The notes under the pieces were generated by a model. It was not told where the DNA came from. It searched no databases and saw nothing but the letters and a program-made list of their open reading frames with translations. The position numbers and the translations under genes are program-made. A stretch of DNA of 64,000 bases from contig CAMZMU010000034.1 of the NCBI GenBank assembly GCA_947311845.1, positions 88,190,608 through 88,254,607 of the forward strand. The letters are read 5' to 3'. This DNA comes from Poa pratensis (Eukaryota; Streptophyta; Magnoliopsida; Poales; Poaceae). How positions within the stretch are numbered: position 1 is the first letter of the stretch; every line of letters starts with the position of its first letter. Positions 54,801-64,000 of this stretch are shown in pieces.

Positions 54801-57384
54801 AATTTTGTGAATTTTTGTGTGAGGATTTTTGGAGTAAATCCAATTGGCTTGTCTTCTTTATGTGTAGAAGTACATATTCCTAGCTTGGTATGAATTCAGG
54901 AGTCACTGAGTGACTGTGGTGATGATTACTAGATTTAGGCCTTTTCTGCCTATTTTTTTTATGCCTTTATTAATAGTTATGTTATGATTTGATTGTTATA
55001 AAAGTGTTTCTTAGCATGTGTAGGGTGGTAATCCACTGTTGTGATGTGTTTTCTTATTTTACTAGAAGGTTAGGAGGATTTCTTGTGAGTCATGTATTTG
55101 CTAGGGTTTTATTCCCTATAAAGTTTTTTTTCCTAGTAATTAGGAATTGCTATGCTTGTTTATTTTGATGTTAGATTATGTCGTGTGATTAATATGTTTG
55201 CCTTGCTTGTTAAACTTGGTTGTCCTTAAGTTTAGTACTATCATGGGTATCTGGTTAATGTCTCTACCTTAGTTTGGTAAAATATTTTGAATTACAGAGA
55301 CTAATTGGTGGCTTAACTTTTGTCTGAAGTATTTCTTGTTTAAAGGAAGGTGCTTATTGTTAATCTTTGCCTAAGATAGTTTTATGATCGATGGTCCTAG
55401 TTTGTGTATAGGTGTTAGACTACTGATTAGTATAATGCCCTTGTAAGTGTAGATCCTAGTTTGTTGCTTGAATGATTAGTTTGATGCTTGTGGTTTGTTA
55501 CTTGTTTGTATACCACTTGTGGTTTGGTTTGCTTATTGATTGTTGTTTTATTTTCATGTTTGCGACGCTAGATATAAACGCTACCGGAGTGGTCTTTGGA
55601 AATGATTTATTGAAGAAGAATCGGAGTTTATTTCTCTGATCAGTGAGGAAAAGTCCAGGGACATTATGCTGAAATCAGGCAAGCTACTTCTCTGAGCTTG
55701 CATCTATATACATCTATTTCGGTTCACATATTTTACTTATAAAGAGCATAAGTGATTTATGTGGTGTTTGCCACTAAAACAATGATTTTGAAAACCCTTT
55801 TTCCAAAATACAAGTATATTATTTTGACACCCTATATGGAGGTATTAGATGAAAATTCTTTTTCAAATTATAGGATGGGAAAAATAGTGTTTACTCAAAA
55901 CTCCTTTGAAAATACTTGTATGGGTATGGAATGCCGAGGTGTCGGTGTTGAAGTGAAGAATGGAGAATGGTGGTGTTTATGAAAAATGCACATCGTGTCT
56001 TTGTACTATGACGACCAACCATACCCTGTGCGACCACATTTACCCCCATATGGGACGGGGCTAAGTCATGTAATTTGCTCATATTAGTATGGGATACCTC
56101 ATCGACGGAGATGACTCCGTTATGCATGAGGGGATGGTTCGGTGACCTACCCCCTGACCCGGGTCCTCACACGTTGGTGGAGGATAGAAGGCTGTCCCCT
56201 ATACACCGCCGGGCAAAACTATGAGTCCTCACACTTAGGTTCCGAAGGGCTGGACTGAGTATCGATGGAAAGTGTCATATGGGCAGGGTCCTATACTAGC
56301 ATGAGCAAATGAGAGGGTAGGGTCGGTGACTCAACTTCGCACACACCTTGTATGGCGGGACGTGGCTGACACGATGAGTTGCCGGATGGATGTGGGAAAA
56401 GCGTGCTACCTCTGCAGAGTGTAAAACTATGTGAATAGCCGAGTCCTCGGTAATGGACAGTTGGAAGGCTGTCCTAAGGCCATGTGCAAGTTTTGCAAAG
56501 TTTTGAGATTTGAAAATAAAAGGGAGATGTTTTATGTATGCAACTATGCCAAAGGGTCGGCATGAGGTTGCTGGAAAAGAGGAAGACCATGAAGGGCTCT
56601 GGTCGAGAAGTGCAAGGTTTTGTGTTTTAAAAGTGGAAATGTTTTATGCAACTATACCATAGGGCCGGTATAAAGTTGTTGGGATTAAATGACCATGAAG
56701 GGATATGGTCGGAAAAGGAGGAGTTTTGGGGAAATAAACCTGGTGATGATTTTCGGGAAAAAGTTTTAAAGCGACTTCGTACCTTTTTCAACAAGGATGA
56801 TTTTGGGAAAAAGTTTTAAAGAGACTTCTTACCTTTTTCATGAAGTTATATTTTCGGGAAAAGTTTTAAAAGAGACTCCCTACCTTTTTCAACAAAGATA
56901 TAGAGATTTCAAAACAAAGTTTTATTAAACAAAAGTCTATCCTTTCTTTTTCAACAAAGATATAGAGATGTTTTTTTTTTCTAAAAATAAAAGTCTTATT
57001 AAACTAGTGCATGTTCATGCTGGGGTAGTTTGCGAGTACAATCAAATGTAGTCATATTGGTTTCGTCCCTGACTATTGTCTTAGCCAGAGTTTGAAGAGG
57101 AGCAGTTCGAAGGAGAACTTTTCAATGGCGTCGATGCGAACTAGGGCGCTTCCCAGTCAGCTGCCTGTAGGGTTATGGCAGATGATTTGGGCTCCACGTT
57201 GTTTGGTGATTTCCGCTGCAAGTACCTGTTAAAGTTATGTCTTCAATCAAGTAAGTAAATTTCTTCGGTATTTATGGATGTTCTTTCGATACCAGTTTGA
57301 TTGTGCTCAGCGACACACTGATCATGGGATCGCTGATGTTGTAGGCACAAGGGTATTTCGGACAGCTAGTCCGGGTTCCCCACA
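51857..57384. mobile_element. Solo LTR of 5.5 kb with 5-bp target duplication ATACC
   Basis: Starts TGTCACATCCC and ends TTCCCCACA; ATACC lies directly outside at 51852-51856 and 57385-57389. No primer-binding site, internal domain or second LTR is found between these ends, so this is one LTR of about 5528 bp left after recombination. LTRs this long are known from large non-autonomous Triticeae retrotransposons such as Sukkula; the family here is not named. A GC-rich block at 53780-54430 (open frames, no domain) and a short tandem array at 56755-56905 lie inside. Most of the rest is AT-rich and non-coding. Confidence 0.92.
56755..56905. repeat. Tandem repeat (about 55 bp, three copies) in the solo LTR
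   Basis: Units share GGGAAAAAGTTTTAAAG, GACTTC or GACTCC, and TACCTTTTTCA, in direct orientation with minor changes. They lie near the 3' end of the LTR. Confidence 0.85.
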
Positions 57385-57952
57385 ATACCCCTCTATGGAA
57401 ACAGCAGGAGTTAGGCGACGAAGAATCGAGCCTTCCGCGCGAAAAAAGCCGCCCGCGAGGGCAATCCTCCCGCGACCCACGACACATCGGCAACGGTTGT
57501 GCTTTCCGCAACCGTTTGCTTTATATGAGCAACGGACATATTTTCGTGTCCGTATGCATTATTTTCATTATTGTAAACGGTTAATATGGATAACCGTATC
57601 CGATGATTCCATCCAGACCTAACGCTATGAGTGGTGTCGAGTTAGCCAGCTGCGGAGATATCCATAAGACTGAAAGATAGGAGTGGCGGCGGCGAGGGCG
57701 GAGGCGGAGGCGAGGGCGGAGGCGGAGTCTAGATCTTACATCTGTGCTGTGGGCATCGATAGGCGCGCGGTGGTTGCCGGCGTCGAGAGGCAGCGCGTTG
57801 GTTGCCGGCGTCGAGAGGCGGCGCAGGGAAGCTTGGGCCCGATTCCACAGCTACTGGGGCGGTGGTATAACCCGAAAACCTACTACTTATTTTTTTTTTG
57901 ATTTAGGAGCGCGGAGTATAAATCTTACATATGTAGTTTGCCATTTAACTAG
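57385..57952 (+). promoter_or_regulatory. CACTA subterminal and TNP2 leader region
   Basis: Contains CACATCGGCAACGGTT at 57483, then GCAACC, GAGCAACGGACAT and AAACGGTTAATATGG-type motifs in both orientations. They are clustered as in CACTA subterminal regions, where the element's own DNA-binding protein acts. From 57683 a GGAGGCGGAGGC-type repeat and two copies of GTTGCCGGCGTCGAGAGGC precede the ATG at 57953. Confidence 0.55.
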
Positions 57953-60442
57953 ATGGATCTTGATCGAGCTTGGATGTACAGTTGTCGCACGAGTCCTGAA
58001 TTCTCACAAGGTGTGGTTGAATTCTTGGACAGGGCTTCGCAACACATGCTAGAAAGTAATGAACCGAAGATGTTTTGTCCTTGTGTTATCTGTAAGAATG
58101 AAGTCTTGTGGACTAGAAGACAAACGATAGAAGAACACATAAAACTTGTCGCATTATTAGTTCCACCTGGAAATGACTTGCCAGCGAACACATACCATGC
58201 CAAGAGGGTGATCTGCCCCATTCCAGCCGAGTACGTGAAGATACACGCTTGTAAGAATGATTGTATTCTCTACCGAGGGGAAAATGAAAATATGCGGTGT
58301 TGTCCCATATGTAACTTTCCTCGTTACAAACGCAACCTAGCAAAAGACAGAGACAAGGGCGAGGATGAGGTCACAACGGGAGTCCCTTACAAGGTTGTGT
58401 GGTATTTGCCAATAATACCCAGATTGAAGCGTATGTATGCAGACCCAAAGCAGTCAGAGCTGATGCGTTGGCATGCCGATAAAAGGAAAAATGATGGACT
58501 GCTCAGACACCCGGCTGATGGACCACAGTGGAGGCTTATCGATTATGAGTTCCCAGTCTTTGGCAGGGACCCCAGAAATGTAAGGTTTGCACTAAGTACA
58601 GATGGAATGAATCCTTTTGGCAGCATGAGCAGCAGACATAGCACTTGGCCAGTTCTTTTAGCAATGTATAACCTTCCTCCTTGGTTGTGCATGAAGAAGA
58701 GGTATATCATGATGTCGATGCTTATTCAAGGACCAAAACAACCTGGGAATGACATTGATGTTTACTTGAGTTTACTTGTCGAAGAACTACAAGTACTGTG
58801 GGATGGGGTAAGAATGTATGATGCGTTCAAGAGAGAACAGTTTGATCTCAGAGCAATGTTGTTTCTGACCATTCAAGATTATCCTGCACTTGCGAACTTG
58901 TCAGGGCAGAGTTTGAAGGGATCCTTTGCATGTGTCACTTGCAAAGAGAGAACAAAAAGTCTTTGGCTGCCGAATTCAAGGAAGACAGTGTACATGCGGC
59001 ACCGAAGGTTTTTGGCAAAGAATCACCCGTATCGTAAATTGAAGGCCCCGTTCGATAATACGATTGAGACCGATGACACGCCAGAACCATTTTCAGGAGC
59101 GGATGTCGATGAACAGACGAAGGATGTACACACTATTTTTGGTAAGGGGAAGAAACCCCAATCTCGTGAGAAGGCAGTGTGGAAGAAAAGATCGGTTTTC
59201 TGGGCATTGAAGTATTGGGCATATCTGGACGTTCAACATTGCATCGATGTCATGCATGTCGAGAAAAACGTAACTGAAAGCGTTCTTGGATGTGTAATGA
59301 ATAACAAGGATAAAACGAAGGATGGTATGAATTCACGGCTGGATATTCTTGCATTGAAATATAAAAGGAAAAAGTTGAAGCCACAAGAGAAGCCTAATGG
59401 GCAGTGGTACCTCCCACCTGCTTGCTACCAGTTATCGAAGGAAGAGTTGAAGGAGTTCTTGCAATTCTTGTATGATATGAAAGTTCCGTCAGCATACTGC
59501 GCAAACATCAGGACTCTGGTGTCGTTTGAAGAAAAGAAACTGATGGGGATGAAGTCACATGACTGCCATGTGATGATGACACAGATGCTCCCTGTGGCAA
59601 TTAGAAATATGTTGCCTAAACCCGTTCGAGAGGCTCTCATGAGGTTATGTGATTTTTTCAACGCTATATACCAGAAGGTAATAGATCCATTCAAATTAGA
59701 CAGATTGCAAGAAGATGTTGTGAAGACTATCTGCCAGCTGGAGATGTTCTTCCCCCCTTCGTTTTTCGACGTAATGGTCCATCTAATTGTACACATTGTT
59801 TATGAGATAAAGCAATGTGGTCCAGTGTATCTGCGCACTATGTATCCGTTCGAGCGCTTCATGGGTATACTCAAGCACTACGTCCGTAACAGGTATCGGC
59901 CAGAGGCAAGTATCGTTGAAGGATATCTCTCGGAGGAGGTGGTTGAGTATTTCATCAGCTACATGGATGGCCACCGACCTATCGGGGTGCCTCTGTCCAG
60001 GCATGAGGGGAGGCTAGATGGAAAAGGGTTAATGAAAGATAAATCATGTTGGCCAGAGTGTGAATTATTTGAGAAAGCACATTTGTACGTATTGCAGCAC
60101 CTTGCAGTCGTTACACCATATGTGGATGCTCACAAGGATCTACTTAGAATTGAGCTAGGAGGCCGAGGCTTGACAGAGAATCAGAAGGAAGCACAAGTCT
60201 TGAAACTGCACAACCAGAGATTCGCTGATTGGCTGATGACGAATTGTGTCGGAGATGATGACGAGACTTTAAAAAGTTTGGCAAGAAAGCCAAACTTTAC
60301 GGTTCATAAATGGGAAGCATATGACCTGAATGGCTACACCTTTTATACAAAGAATAGAGACAACAAGACCATGTATCAGAATAGCTCTATTAAAGTGGAA
60401 GCGGTAGATCCGAATGGGAGGAGGATTGGTACTATGGAGTAA
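57953..60442 (+). CDS. TNP2-type CACTA transposase
   Basis: An uninterrupted frame of 829 codons starting MDLDRAWMYSCRTSPEF, the usual start of the transposase-associated domain (about residues 1-70, with CPCVICKN). The tnp2 domain follows: CCPICNFPRYK, then LSTDGMNPFGSMSSRHSTWPV, LCMKKRYIMMSMLIQGPKQPGNDIDVYL and FLTIQDYPALANLSGQS. The acidic residues in STDG, GNDID and the later region probably form the DDE/D centre. DUF4218 is at about 570-690 (LEMFFPPSFFDVMVHLIVH, RTMYPFERFMG). The product would cut the CACTA ends. The frame ends at 60442 where the family normally runs on with YYGVIEEIWEL; that sequence is present one frame over, so a base is missing near 60433. It is the least damaged transposon gene in the window. 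Confidence 0.93.
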   Translation: MDLDRAWMYSCRTSPEFSQGVVEFLDRASQHMLESNEPKMFCPCVICKNEVLWTRRQTIEEHIKLVALLVPPGNDLPANTYHAKRVICPIPAEYVKIHACKNDCILYRGENENMRCCPICNFPRYKRNLAKDRDKGEDEVTTGVPYKVVWYLPIIPRLKRMYADPKQSELMRWHADKRKNDGLLRHPADGPQWRLIDYEFPVFGRDPRNVRFALSTDGMNPFGSMSSRHSTWPVLLAMYNLPPWLCMKKRYIMMSMLIQGPKQPGNDIDVYLSLLVEELQVLWDGVRMYDAFKREQFDLRAMLFLTIQDYPALANLSGQSLKGSFACVTCKERTKSLWLPNSRKTVYMRHRRFLAKNHPYRKLKAPFDNTIETDDTPEPFSGADVDEQTKDVHTIFGKGKKPQSREKAVWKKRSVFWALKYWAYLDVQHCIDVMHVEKNVTESVLGCVMNNKDKTKDGMNSRLDILALKYKRKKLKPQEKPNGQWYLPPACYQLSKEELKEFLQFLYDMKVPSAYCANIRTLVSFEEKKLMGMKSHDCHVMMTQMLPVAIRNMLPKPVREALMRLCDFFNAIYQKVIDPFKLDRLQEDVVKTICQLEMFFPPSFFDVMVHLIVHIVYEIKQCGPVYLRTMYPFERFMGILKHYVRNRYRPEASIVEGYLSEEVVEYFISYMDGHRPIGVPLSRHEGRLDGKGLMKDKSCWPECELFEKAHLYVLQHLAVVTPYVDAHKDLLRIELGGRGLTENQKEAQVLKLHNQRFADWLMTNCVGDDDETLKSLARKPNFTVHKWEAYDLNGYTFYTKNRDNKTMYQNSSIKVEAVDPNGRRIGTME

Positions 60443-60879
60443 TAGAGGAGATTTGGGAGCTTGAGTACGATACATTACTCACGGTTCCATTGTTTAAATG
60501 CAAATGGGTCAAACTGGGTCATGCGAAAGTTGACCAGTACGGCACTACATATGTCAATCTCAACGAATTGGGATACAAAGATGAACCTTTCGTTTTAGCT
60601 ACCCAAGCCACCCAGATCTTCTATGTCAAAGACCTACTACATAAAAATTGCCATGTTGTGATGAATGGGAAAAGGAAGATCGTTGGGGTGGATGACGTTA
60701 CTGATGAAGAAGAGTACAACCAGTATGAAGACTTGCCAGCAACTGGAGAACGCATACAGATCAATGACCGACAGGCTCCTGGAGATGGCTTTTACGCAAG
60801 AGATGATCACTCCGATGGGGCAATTTACAAAGGAAATATTCAGGTTGATCCAGTTTTACTAGAGGAGGACGAAGAATGA
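60434..60879 (+). pseudogene. TNP2 C-terminal part (DUF4216), separated by a frameshift
   Basis: In the shifted frame the sequence reads YYGVIEEIWELEYDTLLTVP and continues PLFKCKWVKL, typical of DUF4216 at the end of plant TNP2 proteins, then FVLATQATQIFYVKD and an acidic tail ending LLEEDEE before TGA at 60877-60879. It belongs to the preceding gene. Confidence 0.9.
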
Positions 60880-61008
60880 GCAAATTAATTTGTACCCTAA
60901 AGTGATAATTGTATTTCTTAATTGGCAAAGTAATGTGCTGTTTTTATTTCTTAATTTTCAACCGTAAACGCTACGTTTATTCAATTTCGAAATATAATTT
61001 ATTTATAC

Positions 61009-61048
61009 CACATCGGCAACGGTTTTTGAATGCTCCGTTGCCGATGTG
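61009..61048. promoter_or_regulatory. Perfect 14-bp-arm hairpin between the two CACTA genes
   Basis: CACATCGGCAACGG (61009-61022) and its exact complement (61035-61048) flank a 12-base loop, just upstream of the second gene. The same 14-mer occurs at 57483 in the subterminal region upstream of TNP2, suggesting a binding site for an element-encoded protein rather than a terminator. Confidence 0.65.
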
Positions 61049-61345
61049 ACAGAAACCCTACTTCCAGACTTAGACAATGGCGACCAACCTACCACCCCTC
61101 GCATTTCCCCCGCTCACCGTCTTCAACACCACCCCCGGCGGCGTACTCACGCTCAGCTGAGTTCATTATGCGGACTACTCGGGCCGCCCTTGCGGCGCAG
61201 ACGATGGCTTCCCTGGCCGTCCCCCAACCCACGCTGCGGGGCAACTCCAGGCTACGACGGCGTCGCGCCGATGCCGTAGTCAGCGAAGACGCCCAGAGGG
61301 TGGGCTCTATGCCCCCCCCCCTCAGGCGACAACCGCGGCCGCCGT

Positions 61346-61490
61346 CTCCACTGATTTGGCTCCCGGAGATGCTGCCGCCACAGGTTTGGCCGCCGTCTCC
61401 ATGATTTGGCTCCCGGAGCTGCTGCCACCACAGATTTGGCCGCCGTCTCCACTGATTTGGCTCCCGGAGCTGCTGCCACCACAGATTTGC
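61346..61490 (+). repeat. Coding minisatellite, 51-bp unit
   Basis: Units start CTCC(A)CTGATTTGGCTCCCGG at 61346, 61397 and 61447. The second unit is 50 bases instead of 51 (CTCCATGA against CTCCACTGA), breaking the frame. Confidence 0.9.
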
Positions 61491-63267
61491 CCACAATAGA
61501 GGAAGGGGCAGACAGCGGCGACCTCATACATGCGGAGACACACTTGGGACAGGTTAGTTGTGCTAATTAACTGTATTACACACTGTAAAGTCGGACCTTT
61601 TAGTTTTAATTAGTGCTGAGATCCACCTTCTATTATTCACCTGTTATTCAGAGCTGTCGTCTGGTGATGAAGGGTCCTCGAGCTCATCCTCGCAGCAGGA
61701 TCAGTTTATCATGAAACAAAGGGGTCGAGGAATTAGAAAACCAACCCTAAAGCCAAGAGAACATTTACAGTGGAGATGATTGACAAGAAAACTGGTGCCC
61801 CATTGAAACCAGTCAAGGCACATAGGAAATTTAAGACATTGTGTGGGTGTGTAGTCAGGGAAAAGGTCCCCATTACGGTTGACGACTGGAGTCAAGTCAC
61901 TCCAGAAGAAAAGAGTTTCATCGTCAACGCCATAATGAGCCAGTTCCAGCTCGCAAATGAGGAATGGAAGCCTGCAGTTCAAGCTGCTGCTCTTTCTAAA
62001 GCAAAGGATTCGTTCCGTAACTTCAGGCACGTCTGTACTCCAAATTCCAGAAGAAAAATCGGGATGCGACACTTGTATACCCCTTCATTAAACCTGACGA
62101 CTGGAAGGAGTTCAAGAAGTATAGGAGGACGGAGGAGTTCCTAACAAAGAGTAAAGCCGGCAGCGCCCTCATCAGTAAAAACAAGCATCCCCACAATATG
62201 GGGGTTCTTGGATATGCTGGTTCGAAGCCCATATGGAGAAAACAGGATGAAGAAGCAGTTGCTTCAGGGGGCACGGTTCCTTACTCTGATCTTGAAGGTG
62301 AACGGGCACGAGACTTCTTGAGGGCGAGGTCTAAAACAAACGAAGTTGGTGAACTTGTTATAACTCACCCCGAGACCCAAAAGTTACATAAAACAATGGT
62401 AATAACCATATATAACCTAAGTTGTTTCCTCCTTAACTGACACAATATTTCCTTGTGTACTGAATTCAGTGTACTACTTGTCTTATCTCCAGCTGGAGCT
62501 GAAAAATAAAAGGGACAGGGAGAGATTGTGGCACGAGGGAAAGATGACATTCTCTCAAAAGCTTTGGCTACGCCTGAGCCTCTGGTCGGTCTCGGACGTA
62601 CGGCACCCATGTTGGCCACAAGAAGGCTTTCGCGATAGACCAGGCTGAAAGGCAGGCAATGAAAAAGGCCAGACATGACGCTCAAATGAAAGCACTAGAG
62701 ACAAATATTAGCCAATATCGTTAAGCAGATTCGAGACGGTCACCTTGATCCCCACCGGGGGGAGTGCCCTACAGCCAGGAGTAGTTGTGGATCATTGTCG
62801 GTTGATGGTCTTGTAGACACCGGCAAATATGCTGTGGACGACATCACGAGCCCGGTGAGATGCAAACTACATGTGCCTGTAACCGTGATGACGCATCATC
62901 CCCTGGTGGCAGCACTAGGTATGGTTCAGCCACCTACCGATGTGGTACCTCAAGTGGATGGTGTGCCCTTAAAGCCAGGTTTTGCAATGTGCTTTGTGGA
63001 CAAGATCATGCCTGGCTTCGAAGGCATCTTGCTATTTAACACCCGCGTCGATGCAGACGTACAAAGCTTGGGCCAGGCTAGCTGAGATACGTACAGTGGC
63101 CCAAGAAGGAGATTTCTCTTCTCAGTGCCCTGCCATCCACCTCAACAGCTTCTCGACAGATGGCGTCGTCTGAAGGCCTCCGTTCAGCACAGCTCCTCCT
63201 TGATATTGCGGCCAAACAGCCTTCCAGAGAACAAGCAGTTGAAGATACAACGGTTGCACAGAATTGT

Positions 63268-63440
63268 GAAGCCACACCAACACCGCCTGTCGATGGTAAC
63301 TCACCTACTGCCCTTGTGGTGAACAACACCACCAACTTGGTTGAAGCTACACCAACACCGCCTGTCGATGGTAACTCACCTACTGCCCTTGTGTGAACAA
63401 CACCACCAACTTGGTTGAAGCTACACCAACACGCCTACGC
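63268..63440 (+). repeat. Coding minisatellite, 75-bp unit
   Basis: Units starting GAAGC(C/T)ACACCAACAC begin at 63268, 63343 and 63417. The second is 74 bases (CTTGTGTGAAC against CTTGTGGTGAAC). It encodes TPTPPVDGNSPTAL-type repeats in the CACTA protein. Confidence 0.9.
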
Positions 63441-64000
63441 CTCCGCCTCAGCCACAGCAGGCTTATCTGCCGCCTCCGCCTCAGTCACAGGAGGCTCAAC
63501 TGCCGTCCCTGCCTCCTCAGCCACAGCAGGCTCATCTGCCGCCTCCGCCTCCGCCCCAACTTCTTCGGACACGTAGAGGCACCACACCCGTCCGGGCGAA
63601 GGACAATGCCAAGATGGCCCCGATAAATAGAACCCCGATGAAGCCCAAGTCCAAGCCCAAGCCCAAGACCACTAAAAATAAAAAAAATACTGCACCGATT
63701 TACAGCGACCAATACCTAGATGACGAAGAGTTTAAGAAGAAATACCCCAAATACGTGCGTGGACAGCCATTGTTGACTAAAGATGGATTACAAAGATCAG
63801 GCGTGGCTTGCCAGAAGCTTCATGAAAAGTACCTCCAATATTGTGAAGAGAATAAGGATATGACTTCAGTATCAGGAAAGAGGATTTTTACGGCGTCCAA
63901 GATGGCGTCGTTATAGCTGGGAGTTTTCAGAGATGTTCCAAGTTTTCAACCTGAATACTGTTGATGGCACGTTCATGCGTTTGTTCACATTGTATGTGCC

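Larger units (their letters stand above)
61076..63920 (+). pseudogene. Second CACTA gene (TNPD-like; Transposase_24-type domain, C-terminal region), in fragments
   Basis: The coding signal runs through several frames. 61770-62144 begins DKKTGAPLKPVKAHRKFKTL and holds SQVTPEEKSFIVNAIMSQF. Near 62027 it moves one frame to continue with KKNRDATLVYPFIKPDDWKEF and NPHN-like MGVLGYAGSKPIWRKQDEE, the plant Ptta/En/Spm transposase domain. After a probable intron (about 62398-62492), LELKNKRDRERLWHEG follows. 62795-63085 holds a segment (LVDTGKYAVDDITSPVRCKLHVPV) found in DUF8039-type CACTA proteins. A Pro/Thr-rich tandem repeat region follows, then a basic segment (63614-63916) with YSDQYLDDEEFKKKYPKYVRG. 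Exon limits and start are uncertain; several shifts look like missing single bases. The gene probably continues past 64000. Confidence 0.8.
47125..64000 (+). mobile_element. hAT element inserted in copia (right end outside window)
   Basis: The left end CAGGGGCGGACCCACGTAGGG is a hAT-type terminus abutting interrupted copia coding sequence; GCTCGGAC (47117-47124) would be the 8-bp target site. A leader with GC-rich promoter-like sequence (48650-48900) precedes a hAT-associated transposase gene. It has been invaded by a Helitron (47192-48643), a LINE (from 50975), a CACTA (from 51828) and, inside that, a solo LTR. The right end is not in the window. Confidence 0.8.
51828..64000 (+). mobile_element. 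CACTA (En/Spm) transposon, right end outside window
   Basis: The left terminus CACTAGTACAAAACGACAC starts at 51828 within LINE sequence; CCA at 51825-51827 would be the 3-bp target site. A solo LTR interrupts it after 29 bp. It resumes at 57385 with a subterminal region rich in CATCGGCAACGG and ACGGACAT-type motifs, then TNP2 and TNPD-like genes on the plus strand. The matching TACTAGTG end is not in the window. Confidence 0.88.

Overview
This is plant nuclear DNA from a grass, most likely of the Triticeae (wheat, barley or rye group). The reasons are Stowaway MITEs with CTCCCTCCG ends in 2-bp TA duplications, grass-type Helitron ends, nested LTR, LINE, CACTA, hAT and Mutator-like elements, and host genes with GT-AG introns and GC-rich first exons. 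No bacterial feature, CRISPR array, functional rRNA gene or functional tRNA gene is visible. Species and chromosome cannot be fixed from the sequence.

Three host genes can be supported. A short intronless gene on the minus strand (23592-24094) encodes a plant serine-rich protein with a CMCSPTNHPGSFRCSLHK core and has a TATA box. A ten-exon plus-strand gene (32198-36732) encodes an organelle-targeted COBW/ZNG-type GTPase with a His-rich loop. A four-exon plus-strand gene (38823-42574) encodes a proteasome maturation factor of the UMP1 family. All three read correctly only if one or more missing bases are allowed for. The same kind of one-base loss appears in the transposon genes, so consensus deletion errors in the assembly are the first explanation to test.

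Layout. 1-8.7 kb: non-coding, strongly T-rich and intron-like on the plus strand, ending at a probable Helitron 3' terminus. 9.6-25.8 kb: four diverged same-strand copies of an unclassified repeat. Copy C is split by a Helitron, and a Stowaway MITE sits inside that Helitron's 5' terminus. This stretch also holds several MITEs, a LINE remnant, a 1-kb TIR element and the serine-rich gene. 26-28.3 kb: a Mutator-like element with a 9-bp target duplication, tRNA-like subterminal arms and a long minisatellite. 29.5-32 kb: a 5'-truncated LINE with a 13-bp target duplication, ending about 0.2 kb upstream of the COBW start codon. 32-42.6 kb: the gene island, with MITEs and a 1.4-kb TIR element between the genes and a large tandem duplication in a UMP1 intron.

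43-64 kb is a Russian-doll stack. An LTR with a 5S-rRNA-like promoter is followed by a copia body. A hAT element is inserted in the copia RNase H. The hAT carries a Helitron and a minus-strand LINE. A CACTA element is inserted in that LINE. A 5.5-kb solo LTR with a perfect 5-bp target duplication sits 29 bp inside the CACTA. The right ends of the hAT and CACTA lie beyond the window. The CACTA genes (TNP2 transposase with DUF4216, then a TNPD-like gene) are long but frameshifted.
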